A DNA stretch of 64,000 nucleotides from an uncultured Alphaproteobacteria bacterium (GTDB lineage Bacteria > Pseudomonadota > Alphaproteobacteria > HIMB59 > GCA-002718135). A model generated the notes under the pieces. The model ran no database searches, was not told the origin of the DNA, and was given only the letters and a program-made list of their open reading frames with translations. Positions within the stretch are counted from its first letter, which is position 1, and each line of letters begins with the position of its first letter. The position numbers and the translations under genes are program-made. The DNA is taken from positions 162,576 through 226,575 of the forward strand of contig CABZFN010000002.1 of assembly GCA_902525035.1 (NCBI GenBank). Direction: 5' to 3'. This document shows, in pieces, positions 34,499-43,610 of this stretch.

Positions 34499-34532
34499 AA
34501 AAAAAACCAGGCTCTATTTAAAGAGCCTGGTT
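34499..34532 (-). terminator. Attenuator-like hairpin with U-run
   Basis: Perfect 11-bp arms (34505-34515 and 34522-34532) with a six-base loop lie between the binding-protein stop (34540) and the permease start (34484). On the minus strand the stem runs into about eight consecutive U, the form of a Rho-independent terminator. Partial read-through would make much more binding-protein mRNA than permease mRNA. Confidence 0.75.
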
Positions 34533-34539
34533 AAGATAT

Positions 34540-35505
34540 TTATCTAACTGACATTCCTTTGAATGATCTGATTGTTTCAACATCAGAAGGACCAATCATA
34601 GCTTTACCAGTGTTGATATCTAGTGCACTTAAACCATACTTATTCATTAAGTATAATTGGTGAACTGACATGTAACCTTGGTAGTATGGCTGTTGGTCAA
34701 CTGTTAGTTGAACGTAACCTTTGTCCATTTCTTCGAAAACTACATCAACTAAGTCAAAACCAGCAAGAAGAATTTCGCCTGGTCCATAACCTAAGTTTCT
34801 TACAGCTTGAGCTGCACCAGCTTCCCAGAAACCTACATCAAGATATGCAGTTGTATTTGGGTTAGCTTGTACATAAGCTGCAACTCTGTTTCCAACAGTT
34901 GAAAGATCAAGACCTGACTCAATTTTTTCATATGTTACATTTCTATCTGGATTTGCTGCTTTATAATCATCCATGAATCGAGCTATACCATTACCTCTTG
35001 TATAAGCCCAAGATTGGTTCATATCTGCAACACCAATTAAAACGTGAACATCACCATCAGGGAACATTTCAGAAAGTTTAGCGGTTAGTTCATAACCAGC
35101 TGCTTCTAAGTCCTGTCCTACATAAGCAAGTCTATTACTACCTGCAGCTCCTTCTGGATCATCAGTATTAGCTGTAATAACTGGGATACCAGCTGCTAAA
35201 GCTTCATCGACAGCTGCATCAAAAAGTGTAGGGTTTGTAATTGTAGTTACAATACCATCAACACCTTGAGCAATTGATGATTCAAAGTTTTGAAGTTGTT
35301 CTTGTTGATCACCATCACCTGTTAGTGTTAACATTTGGCAATCTGCATTAATTTGTGCACATGCATCTTTAAATCCTTTATGAACTGCTGCCCAAAAAGC
35401 ATTGTTAGTGTCACTATGCATAACGAAGTTAAATTTATATTCTGCTTTTGCTGAAGTAGCAAAAAGAGCTACTGAAGCTAGAATAATTGAAGCAATTTTT
35501 TTCAT
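34540..35505 (-). CDS. Sugar ABC transporter substrate-binding protein, CUT2 (RbsB-like)
   Basis: This periplasmic binding protein of 321 residues has a Sec signal peptide (hydrophobic 4-17, likely cleavage after AKA at 19-21). The mature N-terminus EYKFNFVMHSDTNNAFWAAV and the GVDGIVTTITNP motif place it in the RbsB/LacI-like periplasmic fold. The ATG has a very strong TAGGAGG site at 35511-35517. It is the first gene of an operon with permease, ATPase, PhyH 2 and desaturase genes. A weak 7-bp inverted repeat (35546-35552 and 35572-35578) lies in its leader. Confidence 0.92.
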   Translation of the reverse strand: MKKIASIILASVALFATSAKAEYKFNFVMHSDTNNAFWAAVHKGFKDACAQINADCQMLTLTGDGDQQEQLQNFESSIAQGVDGIVTTITNPTLFDAAVDEALAAGIPVITANTDDPEGAAGSNRLAYVGQDLEAAGYELTAKLSEMFPDGDVHVLIGVADMNQSWAYTRGNGIARFMDDYKAANPDRNVTYEKIESGLDLSTVGNRVAAYVQANPNTTAYLDVGFWEAGAAQAVRNLGYGPGEILLAGFDLVDVVFEEMDKGYVQLTVDQQPYYQGYMSVHQLYLMNKYGLSALDINTGKAMIGPSDVETIRSFKGMSVR

Positions 35506-35618
35506 GCATTCCTCCTATTTTAAGGAAGCCCTAACAAGAATAAATTCGTAAAACAAGTAGAAAATCCTGTATTTACGAGCAAATTATCACATCTATAAAG
35601 TAAAATTTTAATTTACTA

Positions 35619-36767
35619 TTATTTTTTTAGGATTTGCCTAATGAAATCATCATGCATAGGCTCTGGCTTCACACAAGAAGATCTGAGTTCTACTTCAACT
35701 TTATAAATTGATGAAATCATGGCACACTCAATTATATCAAGAACATGAAGGGCCAACTCTCCATTACATCTATGGATTCTATTATTCTCAATTGCATCAA
35801 TCATTTCAGCTAGTCCAATTCCTCTATAATTTGCTTGTTCTGATGCCTCATTACTTCTACCACTATGATTAACGATATTTATTTTTCCAAGAGGCTTATC
35901 TTCAACACTAATATCTTTCCATTCAGATCCAAATTCTCCTGCTATAGATACTGGTCCACCAAACATATTGGGATCAGGAACTACAACTGATCCTTTTGTT
36001 CCATAGAGTTCCATATGATTACGTTTATGATTTAAAACATCAAAAGAAATAAATCCCTGGATGATAGCTTTATTTTGAAACTCGATATTAAACATATAAG
36101 AAGTTGGAATATCTACATTAAAAGTTTCTCCTTTTTTTGGACCAGCTTTGTATTCTCTTTTTTCAGAAAACTTCGCGCCTCTTCCTCTTATGTTTTTTAC
36201 GGGACCGAGAAGATTAACAAGTGTTGTGAAAAAATATGGACCCATATCTATGACTGGGCCTCCTCCTTCTTGAAACCAAGACTCTGGACTTGGATGAAAA
36301 TCTTGAACACCTGGAAAGGCAAAAATAAAATTACCTGTTAAAATTTGTCCAATATCATTATTATCAATTAAATTTCTTGTAAGCTGTCCTCCTCCTCCCA
36401 AAAAAGTATCTGGCGCGTTTCCAATGTAAAGACTATTTTTTTTTGCTAAATTTAATAATTCTTTTGCATCATCAAACTTAACACTCATTGGTTTTTCACA
36501 ATAGACATGTTTATTTGATTCAAGAGCTCTTTTAGATATTTCATAATGGGCTTGTGGGATAGTAAGGTTAAGAATAATATCTACATTCTTATCATTAAGT
36601 ATTTCATTAACTGATAAAGGCATAATATTATATTGTTCAGCTGTTTTTTTAGCAGCATCTAAATTGATATCAGCACAAGCAACAAAATTTATATTATTAA
36701 AATATTCTTGAGCCCGGAAATAGGTCTCTGCAATATTGCCACAACCAATGAGTCCAATATTTTTCAT
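35619..36767 (-). CDS. Gfo/Idh/MocA-family oxidoreductase (paralogue 2)
   Basis: This NAD(P)-dependent sugar oxidoreductase of 382 residues has the Rossmann motif LIGCGNIAE (6-14) and the EKP motif at 91-93. It is closely related to the protein at 13955 in both length and sequence (shared ACAD, NLTIP, EKP and EMID segments, and a near-identical DPNMFGG element), pointing to a duplication with each copy attached to a different transporter. It lies between two CUT2 systems, and a terminator (36812-36839) separates it from the upstream binding-protein gene. Its substrate is unknown. Confidence 0.88.
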   Translation of the reverse strand: MKNIGLIGCGNIAETYFRAQEYFNNINFVACADINLDAAKKTAEQYNIMPLSVNEILNDKNVDIILNLTIPQAHYEISKRALESNKHVYCEKPMSVKFDDAKELLNLAKKNSLYIGNAPDTFLGGGGQLTRNLIDNNDIGQILTGNFIFAFPGVQDFHPSPESWFQEGGGPVIDMGPYFFTTLVNLLGPVKNIRGRGAKFSEKREYKAGPKKGETFNVDIPTSYMFNIEFQNKAIIQGFISFDVLNHKRNHMELYGTKGSVVVPDPNMFGGPVSIAGEFGSEWKDISVEDKPLGKINIVNHSGRSNEASEQANYRGIGLAEMIDAIENNRIHRCNGELALHVLDIIECAMISSIYKVEVELRSSCVKPEPMHDDFIRQILKK

Positions 36768-36806
36768 AATTTGTTTCTATAATTCTATTGTAAAAAATGG
36801 AATAGT

Positions 36807-36839
36807 AAAAAAAAAGGCCGTAAAAAATTACGACCCTTT
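36807..36839 (-). terminator. Rho-independent terminator after the second CUT2 binding-protein gene
   Basis: Read on the minus strand, a 12-bp stem (36839-36828 with 36823-36812, two G-U pairs) with a four-base loop is followed by nine U (36815-36807, the first part within the stem). It lies 21 bases after the stop at 36860 and isolates the Gfo/Idh gene from the transporter transcript. Confidence 0.8.
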
Positions 36840-36859
36840 AAAAATAAGTTTGCTGAGAC

Positions 36860-37777
36860 TTACATAAAGTCTGCAGCGTTTTCTTTTGTAACTAGTACAG
36901 TTCCAGTATCAATGTTATCTGGAATGCTCTCGCCATTAGCTAATTTAAGTGCATTTTCTACACCCATGTATCCCATGTTGTATGAGAATTGAGCAATAGT
37001 AGCTGACATTTCACCTGCCATTACACTTGCAGCAGCATCAGGGTTAGCATCAAATCCAACAACGACAACATCATCAAGCATATCAGCATTTTTTAATGCT
37101 TGGATAGCCCCTAGACCCATATTATCATTAGAAGCAAAAATTGCTTTTAGATTAGGGTTACCAGTTAAAATGTCTTCAGTTACTGACATACCTTGTGCAG
37201 TATCCCAGTTAGCTGGAAGTTCAGCAACAATGTTCATACCACATGCTTCAAGACCTTTGTGAGATCCTTCTGCTCTATGCTGACCAGTAGTTTGCGTAAT
37301 CATTCCTTGAAGAATTGCAACGTCAGAACCACTTGGAACATTATCACAAATGTATTGAGCAGCTAAGGCAGCACCATTGATATTGTTCGTACCAATGAAA
37401 GTTACACCGTCATTAATTCCATTAGTATCAATGTATACAACTGGAACACCTGAAGCCATTGCATCATCAAGAATTGGCGCAACTGCATTAGGGTCAGTTG
37501 GTGCGATTGCAATACCGTCAACACCTTTAGCAATTTGGTCTTCAATTTGAGCTACCTGAGCCATAACATCACTCTCTTGAGGTGGTGAAAGGATAATTAG
37601 ATTTACACCTAATTCTTCAGCAGCATCTTTTGCACCAGCTTCAACTGAAGCCCAAAATGGGTTTCCAGCACCTGGTCCTTTTGTACTTAGCATTATTGTT
37701 TTTGCATGTGAGCCTGCAATAAGACTACCTGAAAAAAACAATAAAGAAGTAGTAATTATAGAAATAAAAAGTTTCAT
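36860..37777 (-). CDS. Sugar ABC transporter substrate-binding protein, CUT2 (RbsB-like)
   Basis: This periplasmic binding protein of 305 residues has a Sec signal peptide (hydrophobic 3-21, cleavage near SHA at 23-25). It shows the RbsB-type GVDGIAIAPTDPNAV motif and a C-terminal GFDANPDAAA segment. The ATG has a TAGGAGG ribosome site. Unusually it is the last gene of its cluster (ATPase 38874, permease 37867, then this gene), and a Rho-independent terminator follows. It is clearly different from the RbsB-like protein at 34540, so a different ligand is likely. Confidence 0.93.
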   Translation of the reverse strand: MKLFISIITTSLLFFSGSLIAGSHAKTIMLSTKGPGAGNPFWASVEAGAKDAAEELGVNLIILSPPQESDVMAQVAQIEDQIAKGVDGIAIAPTDPNAVAPILDDAMASGVPVVYIDTNGINDGVTFIGTNNINGAALAAQYICDNVPSGSDVAILQGMITQTTGQHRAEGSHKGLEACGMNIVAELPANWDTAQGMSVTEDILTGNPNLKAIFASNDNMGLGAIQALKNADMLDDVVVVGFDANPDAAASVMAGEMSATIAQFSYNMGYMGVENALKLANGESIPDNIDTGTVLVTKENAADFM

Positions 37778-37866
37778 TTTTCCTCCTAAAATATTTTTTT
37801 AACCATTAATGAAAAATGAAATTCTAATCAAGTGACTGTTTGTCAGAAAGTGATTATTTTTTGATA

Positions 37867-38874
37867 TTATGTTCTAGTTGCAAGTTGTCTTCTTAGAACA
37901 TCAATATAAACGGCCAAAATAATAATTGACCCAATAAGAACTTGTTGCCAGAAAACACTAACATTCATTAAATTAAGACCATTTCGCAGTATACCCATAA
38001 TCATGACTCCAGCAAACACTCCTAAAACAGTACCTCTGCCCCCAAAAAAGCTTGCTCCACCTATAATGACTGCTGCAATCGCATCTAACTCAGACTGTAA
38101 ACCAGCATTTGGATAGGCAGAATTTGTTCTTCCAGCCAAAATTAACCCTCCTATGCCCGCTAAGAAACCACACAAAGTGTATACAACGATCAAAATTCGA
38201 TCTACGTTAATACCTGCTGCCCTTGCTGCTCCTGGGTTGCCACCAATCGCATAAATCCATTTACCTATTCGTGTATGATTTAAAAATACCCAAAAAATAA
38301 AGAATATAACAATTATTAAAATTAAACTTGTGGGAATATACTCTCTCGCCCCTTCTCCAAAAAAAACATCCAGTTTAATTTTACCGTTTCCGATAACTCT
38401 TATCTGTTCAGCAAAACCTGTTATTGGCACACCTCCAGAAATAAGATTTCCAATACCTCTAAATATATAAAGCGTCCCTAGTGTCATTATGAATGGATGA
38501 GGCATTCGAAGTAGCGTAATGCCAATACCATTAAACATACCACACAAAAATCCAATTGCTGGTGCAACTAACATAACAACGTACCAAGGCATTCCTGCCT
38601 TTGAAGCAATAGCTAGCCCCATTAATGATAACATAATAATTGAACCGACAGATAAATCTATACCTGCAGTTACAATGACCATAAAGACACCAAGTGCTAA
38701 CATAGACTGCCAAGAAACTTGTTTAAAAATATTTGTTACATTTCTCCATGATAAGAAGACATCAGGTTGCAACAAATGCAAAACAGCAATCATTATTAGA
38801 ATAAGTAATAAGATCCCGTATCTTTCAAAAAAAGGAATAAGTTTGACAAATAAAGATTCTTGATTCTTATCCAT
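37867..38874 (-). CDS. Sugar ABC transporter permease, CUT2 (RbsC type)
   Basis: This inner-membrane permease of about 335 residues has eight to ten hydrophobic segments and the motifs VTAGIDLSVGSIIMLS and GGASFFGGRGTVLGVFAG. The ATG at 38874 overlaps the ATPase stop as TAATG and is preferred; an upstream in-frame start at 38898 would lengthen the overlap to 25 bases. It works with the single-domain ATPase at 38874-39620 and the binding protein at 36860. Confidence 0.92.
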   Translation of the reverse strand: MDKNQESLFVKLIPFFERYGILLLILIMIAVLHLLQPDVFLSWRNVTNIFKQVSWQSMLALGVFMVIVTAGIDLSVGSIIMLSLMGLAIASKAGMPWYVVMLVAPAIGFLCGMFNGIGITLLRMPHPFIMTLGTLYIFRGIGNLISGGVPITGFAEQIRVIGNGKIKLDVFFGEGAREYIPTSLILIIVIFFIFWVFLNHTRIGKWIYAIGGNPGAARAAGINVDRILIVVYTLCGFLAGIGGLILAGRTNSAYPNAGLQSELDAIAAVIIGGASFFGGRGTVLGVFAGVMIMGILRNGLNLMNVSVFWQQVLIGSIIILAVYIDVLRRQLATRT

Positions 38875-39620
38875 TAATCTTTTTTCCCCATAATCCATCC
38901 AATGACTTCATCTCTTGAAGTGTTTTTTAATTCCGATTCTGCAAAGTTTGTTCCTTGAAAAAGTGCCATTACACGATCACAAACAGTAAAAATATCATCC
39001 ATTCGATGACTAATTACTATTACGCTAACACCTAATTTTTTTAGATTTAAAATTAAATCTAAAACCTTTCCAACTTCTTTAACAGCAAGTGCTGCTGTAG
39101 GTTCATCCATCAATACAATTTTAGCATTAAAGGCTGTAGCTCTAGCAATTGCAACAGCTTGTCTTTGTCCACCTGATAATTCTTCTACCTTTTGATCAGC
39201 ACTCTTTACGTTTATTTTTAGTTTTGCAAGATGCTCTTCGGTTAACTGTTTTCTTTTTTTATGATCTAAAAAATTGAAAGGACCAACTTTTCTTGTTGGT
39301 TCTCTTCCTAGAAAAATATTATCACCGATAGGTAAATTCCCGGCTAGCGCTAAATCTTGATAGACCATTTCTAAACCCAAATTTTGAGAATCTCTTGGAC
39401 TATTTAAAGTTACTTTTTCTCTATCAAAAAAAAGAGATCCTTCACTTGGCTTATATAATCCTGATAAAACTTTCATTAATGTAGATTTTCCAGCACCATT
39501 ATCGCCGACAACACCAAGAACCTCACCTTTATTTAAATGAAGATCTACATTTTGAAGAGCAGTAATAGTACCAAAAAATTTTGAAACTAATTTAGCTTCC
39601 AGAACTAAGTTATCCGACAT
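38874..39620 (-). CDS. Sugar ABC transporter ATPase, CUT2, single domain
   Basis: This cytoplasmic ATPase of 248 residues has Walker A GDNGAGKST (39-47), the signature LSGGQRQ and Walker B IVLMDEPT. Like the ATPase at 32764 it is a single nucleotide-binding domain in place of the fused RbsA form. It is the first gene of the ATPase-permease-binding protein unit and lies 20 bases downstream of a hydroxyacid dehydrogenase gene. Confidence 0.93.
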   Translation of the reverse strand: MSDNLVLEAKLVSKFFGTITALQNVDLHLNKGEVLGVVGDNGAGKSTLMKVLSGLYKPSEGSLFFDREKVTLNSPRDSQNLGLEMVYQDLALAGNLPIGDNIFLGREPTRKVGPFNFLDHKKRKQLTEEHLAKLKINVKSADQKVEELSGGQRQAVAIARATAFNAKIVLMDEPTAALAVKEVGKVLDLILNLKKLGVSVIVISHRMDDIFTVCDRVMALFQGTNFAESELKNTSRDEVIGWIMGKKD

Positions 39621-39640
39621 AGTGTGTTTTTAAATAAATT

Positions 39641-40669
39641 TTAATTAATATCAACTGGTTTTGAGCGTAAATATTTAACAGTTTCTCTTTCAGCTTTTTT
39701 GCATAATTTAGGAGATAGGCCTTTTGAAATAAGTTTTAAATCTTGAATTACTATTTCACCCATCTCTTTAAATGCGCTGTCTAATGCACCAGCCCTGTGT
39801 GGAGAAAAAATTACATTTTTGAGTTTTCTTAATTTATGATTTTTAGGAAATGGTTCTAGTGGAAAAACATCAATAGCAGCAAACACATTTCTATTTTTTA
39901 AAAAATTAAAAAAATCATCAAAATTTATTATGGCGGCTCTGCTCATTAAAACAAGCACTGATCCATCTTTTATTAATTTAAGTTTAGAAGAATTAATCAT
40001 AGATTCATTAGAGGAAGTAATGGAAGCGAGTACATAAATGATGTCAGCATTTTTAAGTAACAAATTTAAACTTGTAGGCTTAACATCAAATTTTTCTATT
40101 TCTTTATTGGGAATCCAAGGATCATATGCAATGATATTATTAGAAAATGCTTTGATTATAGGAGTTAGTGATTTAGCTAAATCACCAAAACCAATTAAAC
40201 CAAATGTTTTATTTTTAATTAAAAAATTATTCTGACTAATGGCGCCACCATATTTTTCTTTTTTTGAAATAAAGTCTGAGTGAGCAATATGAATACTTCT
40301 AGCTATAGATAAAGTAAGACCCATTGCCATTTCAGCAACAGGTTGTGAGAAAACAGGAGATGTTGCTAAAACATGTATTCCTTTTCTGAAACAATAATCG
40401 TAATCCATATTGTCCATAAAATTGCTCTCTACATTAAATATTGCTTTAAGTTTTGTGGATTTAGAAATTAAAGTTGAAGGTAAATTGGGTTGCCCAAATA
40501 TATAATCTGCCTTTGATAAGTTTTTTTCATAAAAATTTTTTTTATTTTTATTTGGAGCAGTAATGAGTTTAAAATTTTTTTTTAAATATTTTAAGTTTTC
40601 TTTAGAAAAAAGTAGATCCATTGTTCTTGGATATGGGTCTAATAAAATTATTGGTTTGTTTTGGTGCAT
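39641..40669 (-). CDS. D-isomer-specific 2-hydroxyacid dehydrogenase
   Basis: This NAD(P)-dependent dehydrogenase of 342 residues acts on a D-2-hydroxy acid or its keto acid. The Rossmann motif GFGDLA lies at 160-165, and the catalytic triad residues are R244 (SRAA), E272 (LEPFP) and H291 (SPHRAG). The R-E-H set is complete, so it should be active. It lies between iolD-like and ATPase genes in the same orientation. Hydroxypyruvate, glyoxylate or a sugar-derived 2-keto acid are possible substrates; sequence does not choose between them. Confidence 0.87.
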   Translation of the reverse strand: MHQNKPIILLDPYPRTMDLLFSKENLKYLKKNFKLITAPNKNKKNFYEKNLSKADYIFGQPNLPSTLISKSTKLKAIFNVESNFMDNMDYDYCFRKGIHVLATSPVFSQPVAEMAMGLTLSIARSIHIAHSDFISKKEKYGGAISQNNFLIKNKTFGLIGFGDLAKSLTPIIKAFSNNIIAYDPWIPNKEIEKFDVKPTSLNLLLKNADIIYVLASITSSNESMINSSKLKLIKDGSVLVLMSRAAIINFDDFFNFLKNRNVFAAIDVFPLEPFPKNHKLRKLKNVIFSPHRAGALDSAFKEMGEIVIQDLKLISKGLSPKLCKKAERETVKYLRSKPVDIN

Positions 40670-40699
40670 AAGAATTTAATTATTAGAAAAAAATTTATT

Positions 40700-42544
40700 T
40701 TATACGCCTTTACGTTGTTTATTTTTTCCTTCTAAAAATTCATTAAGAGCTGATTTCTTACCTTCGGTATTATCTACTTCAAGTGTTGGACTTTCCCAGA
40801 AAGCTGTCCCCTCTAACCATTCATACCCATCTGTTTTCATAGAAATAACATATGTTTTGTCTGATTCTTTTGCTCTTTTGAAAGCAGCCTCTAACTCTGA
40901 AATGGATTTAACAGTCTCACCATTTGCCCCCATACTTTTTGCGTGAGCCTCAAAATCTACAAACTGTACATTTGTCGCTCTGGCTGCACTGAGATTACAA
41001 AGATATTCATTTCCACCTTTTGCTAGTTGCAATCTGTTAATAACCATGTGACCGCCATTATCACAGACAACTATGATTAATTTTTTATCATATAAAACTG
41101 AACTGTAGATATCGCTATTTTGTAAAAGGTACGAACCATCACCTACAAATACAATTACATCTTGTTCAGGTTTTGCCATTTTGATTCCAAGTGCACCTGA
41201 TATTTCATAACTCATGCAACTAAAACCCCATTCAGTTTCAAAAGTATTTAATTCTTTAGGTTTCCATATTTGAACGACTTCGCCAACTAACCCTCCAGCT
41301 GCAGTTACTACAATATCTGATGGGTCTGAGTTTCTATAAACTGCACCGACAGCATGAGCATAGGATGGTAATTCTTGGTTTGTTGGTCCACTTTCCTTGG
41401 CAACATATTCATCCCATTTATTTCTTTCCTCTATTGAACGCTGATACCAATTATCTGGTGCTTTCCAATTTCCTAATGCTTTTGATAATTCTTGAAGTCC
41501 AATTTTTGCATCACTTACAACAGGAGTTGCGCGATGTTTTGTAGTGTCAAATCGTGAAGTATTTATTGATACAAGTTGAAAATTTTCATTTTCAAAATTA
41601 GTCCAAGAACCAGTTGTAAAGTCTCCTAATTTTGTTCCCACAGCTAGTGCTAAATCTGTATCAGTAGCAAGGTTATTAGATGAGCCCTCTCCTAAGCATC
41701 CAATTGCACTTATGTAATAAGGATCATCTATATTCATACATCCAATACCCATGACAGTTGCTGTTACAGGAATATTATGTTTATTTGCAAAAGCAGAAAT
41801 TTCCTCTTCTGCTTCTGAATATAAAACACCTCCGCCTGAAATAATTATTGGTTGTTTAGATTGTTTTAATTTATCTGCAGCCTTTTGTATTTGATTTGGA
41901 TCAGGATGAATTCTTCTAATTTCATGAATTTTTTCTTCAAAAAAGATTTCAGGATAATCATAGGCTTCTCCTTGAACATCTTGAGACATAGAAATTACTG
42001 CTGGGCCACACTCTGCAGGATCAAGCATTACATTAATTGCCTGCGGTAAAGATGTTAAAATTTGTTCAGGTCTAGTAATTCGATCAAAATATCTCGATAC
42101 AGATTTAAATGAATCATTTTGAGTTTCTGAAGGAGAATTAAAATGTTCTACTTGTTGTAAAACAGGATCTGGAAAACGACTAGAAAATGTATCACCTGGT
42201 AAAAGTAAAATTGGAAGTCTATTACTTAAAGCAACTGCAGCAGCTGTAACCATATTAGTAGAACCAGGTCCAACAGATGAAGTTGCAACAAATATTTGTT
42301 GTCTTCTTTTGGCACGAGCATATGCAATACCTGTTAGTGCCATATTTTGTTCATGATGACCTCTGTAGCCAGGAAGTTCATTTTGGTATTCTTCCATAGC
42401 CTGTCCAATACAAGCAACATTACCATGACCATAAATACCGAAAGCACCTGGAAATAGTTGTTCTTTTTTTCCATTAATTAAAATTTTTTGCATAGTTAAA
42501 TACTTAATTAATGCATGTGAACATGACATTCTAACTGTTTTCAT
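40700..42544 (-). CDS. iolD: IolD-like ThDP enzyme (trihydroxycyclohexane-1,2-dione hydrolase)
   Basis: This ThDP-dependent enzyme of 614 residues closely resembles IolD, which opens the ring of 3D-(3,5/4)-trihydroxycyclohexane-1,2-dione in myo-inositol breakdown. The cofactor glutamate is in GYRGHHEQN (E65), and the ThDP/Mg motif is GDGSYLLQNSD with a downstream N. The N-terminal SCSHALIKYL and the LFPGAFGIYGHGNVACIG stretch are typical of IolD rather than acetolactate synthase. No iolB, iolC or iolE companion is seen in the window, although Gfo/Idh proteins could serve as IolG. The call to family is firm; the pathway is not. Confidence 0.85.
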   Translation of the reverse strand: MKTVRMSCSHALIKYLTMQKILINGKKEQLFPGAFGIYGHGNVACIGQAMEEYQNELPGYRGHHEQNMALTGIAYARAKRRQQIFVATSSVGPGSTNMVTAAAVALSNRLPILLLPGDTFSSRFPDPVLQQVEHFNSPSETQNDSFKSVSRYFDRITRPEQILTSLPQAINVMLDPAECGPAVISMSQDVQGEAYDYPEIFFEEKIHEIRRIHPDPNQIQKAADKLKQSKQPIIISGGGVLYSEAEEEISAFANKHNIPVTATVMGIGCMNIDDPYYISAIGCLGEGSSNNLATDTDLALAVGTKLGDFTTGSWTNFENENFQLVSINTSRFDTTKHRATPVVSDAKIGLQELSKALGNWKAPDNWYQRSIEERNKWDEYVAKESGPTNQELPSYAHAVGAVYRNSDPSDIVVTAAGGLVGEVVQIWKPKELNTFETEWGFSCMSYEISGALGIKMAKPEQDVIVFVGDGSYLLQNSDIYSSVLYDKKLIIVVCDNGGHMVINRLQLAKGGNEYLCNLSAARATNVQFVDFEAHAKSMGANGETVKSISELEAAFKRAKESDKTYVISMKTDGYEWLEGTAFWESPTLEVDNTEGKKSALNEFLEGKNKQRKGV

Positions 42545-42644
42545 ATATTCCTTTCACAAAATAAATAGATACTATTATAATAAAAAAACAATTTAAAGAG
42601 TTAAACAATTTATTTTTCTATTATTTTAGAATATAAATTTATTT

Positions 42645-43610
42645 ATGAAAGTTGGAGTTGTTGGTGAAATTCATCCAAGTGGATATGAGATATTTAATCA
42701 AAATAATATTGAATACTTTGTCACCAATAATATTGATGAAGATCATCTAATAGAAAAATTACGAGATGTGGATGGTATTGTCGTAAGAACGGCAGAAATA
42801 AATAAAAATATTCTCTCTCAAGCAAATAACCTAAAAATTGTTGCAAGACACGGCGTTGGCTATGACAATATAAATACTGAATATTTAAATAATAATAAGA
42901 TAGCTATGGCCATTACTGGAAAAGCGAATGCGACCAGTGTAGCTGAACATGTAATGACAATGATGCTTTGTTTAACAAAAAATATTTTTGAATCAGATAA
43001 ATTAGTAAAATTAGGTAAATTTCATGAAAAAGGTAATCTTCCCAATTACTTTGAGCTCTATAATAAAAAAATTCTAATTCTTGGTTTTGGTCGAATAGGA
43101 AAAGCTTTAGCAAAAAGATGTAGTGGGTTTGAGATGGAAGTTTATGTACATGATCCATTTCTTTCAGATCAAGAAATAAAAAATCAAAACTGCATTCCAA
43201 TTAATAAAGAAGAAGGCTTTAGAATTGCTGATTATATAAGTATACATTTACCTTTAAATACAGAAACTAAAAATTTGATTTCTTTTGATCAATTTGAAAC
43301 CTTTAAATCTAATTTGATATTAATTAATACAGCAAGAGGCGGTATAATTAATGAAGATGCCTTATATAAAGCTTTAAAAAATAAAAAAATTTTCGGAGCT
43401 GGTGTTGATGTATTTGAAAAAGAACCACCTATAGAAAATCATAAACTTTTTTCTTTAAATAATATTTTGTTAACTCCTCATAACGCTGCTTTAACATTAG
43501 AATGTAGAAAAAGAATGTCAGTGGAATCGTGTGAAAATGTTTTTGATTTTTTAACAAAAAGTAAAAAATTAAATAAAAGTAATATTATAAATCTAAATAT
43601 TTTTGATTAA
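42645..43610 (+). CDS. D-2-hydroxyacid dehydrogenase (SerA-like, short form)
   Basis: This NAD-dependent dehydrogenase of 321 residues has the Rossmann motif GFGRIG (147-152) and catalytic residues R231 (ARGG), E260 (EKEPP) and H279 (TPHN). It is similar to phosphoglycerate dehydrogenase but lacks the C-terminal ACT regulatory domain, so a hydroxypyruvate or glyoxylate reductase role is equally possible. It is divergent from iolD and converges on the Rieske-like gene with a four-base stop overlap. Confidence 0.87.
   Translation: MKVGVVGEIHPSGYEIFNQNNIEYFVTNNIDEDHLIEKLRDVDGIVVRTAEINKNILSQANNLKIVARHGVGYDNINTEYLNNNKIAMAITGKANATSVAEHVMTMMLCLTKNIFESDKLVKLGKFHEKGNLPNYFELYNKKILILGFGRIGKALAKRCSGFEMEVYVHDPFLSDQEIKNQNCIPINKEEGFRIADYISIHLPLNTETKNLISFDQFETFKSNLILINTARGGIINEDALYKALKNKKIFGAGVDVFEKEPPIENHKLFSLNNILLTPHNAALTLECRKRMSVESCENVFDFLTKSKKLNKSNIINLNIFD

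Noticed and set aside
35546..35578. 7-bp inverted repeat in the leader of the CUT2 binding-protein gene as an operator
   Set aside because: The arms are short and 19 bases apart in very A+T-rich DNA, so chance is a sufficient explanation.
38519..38863. 114-codon open frame on the plus strand
   Set aside because: It is antisense to the RbsC-type permease gene and mirrors its hydrophobic codons.
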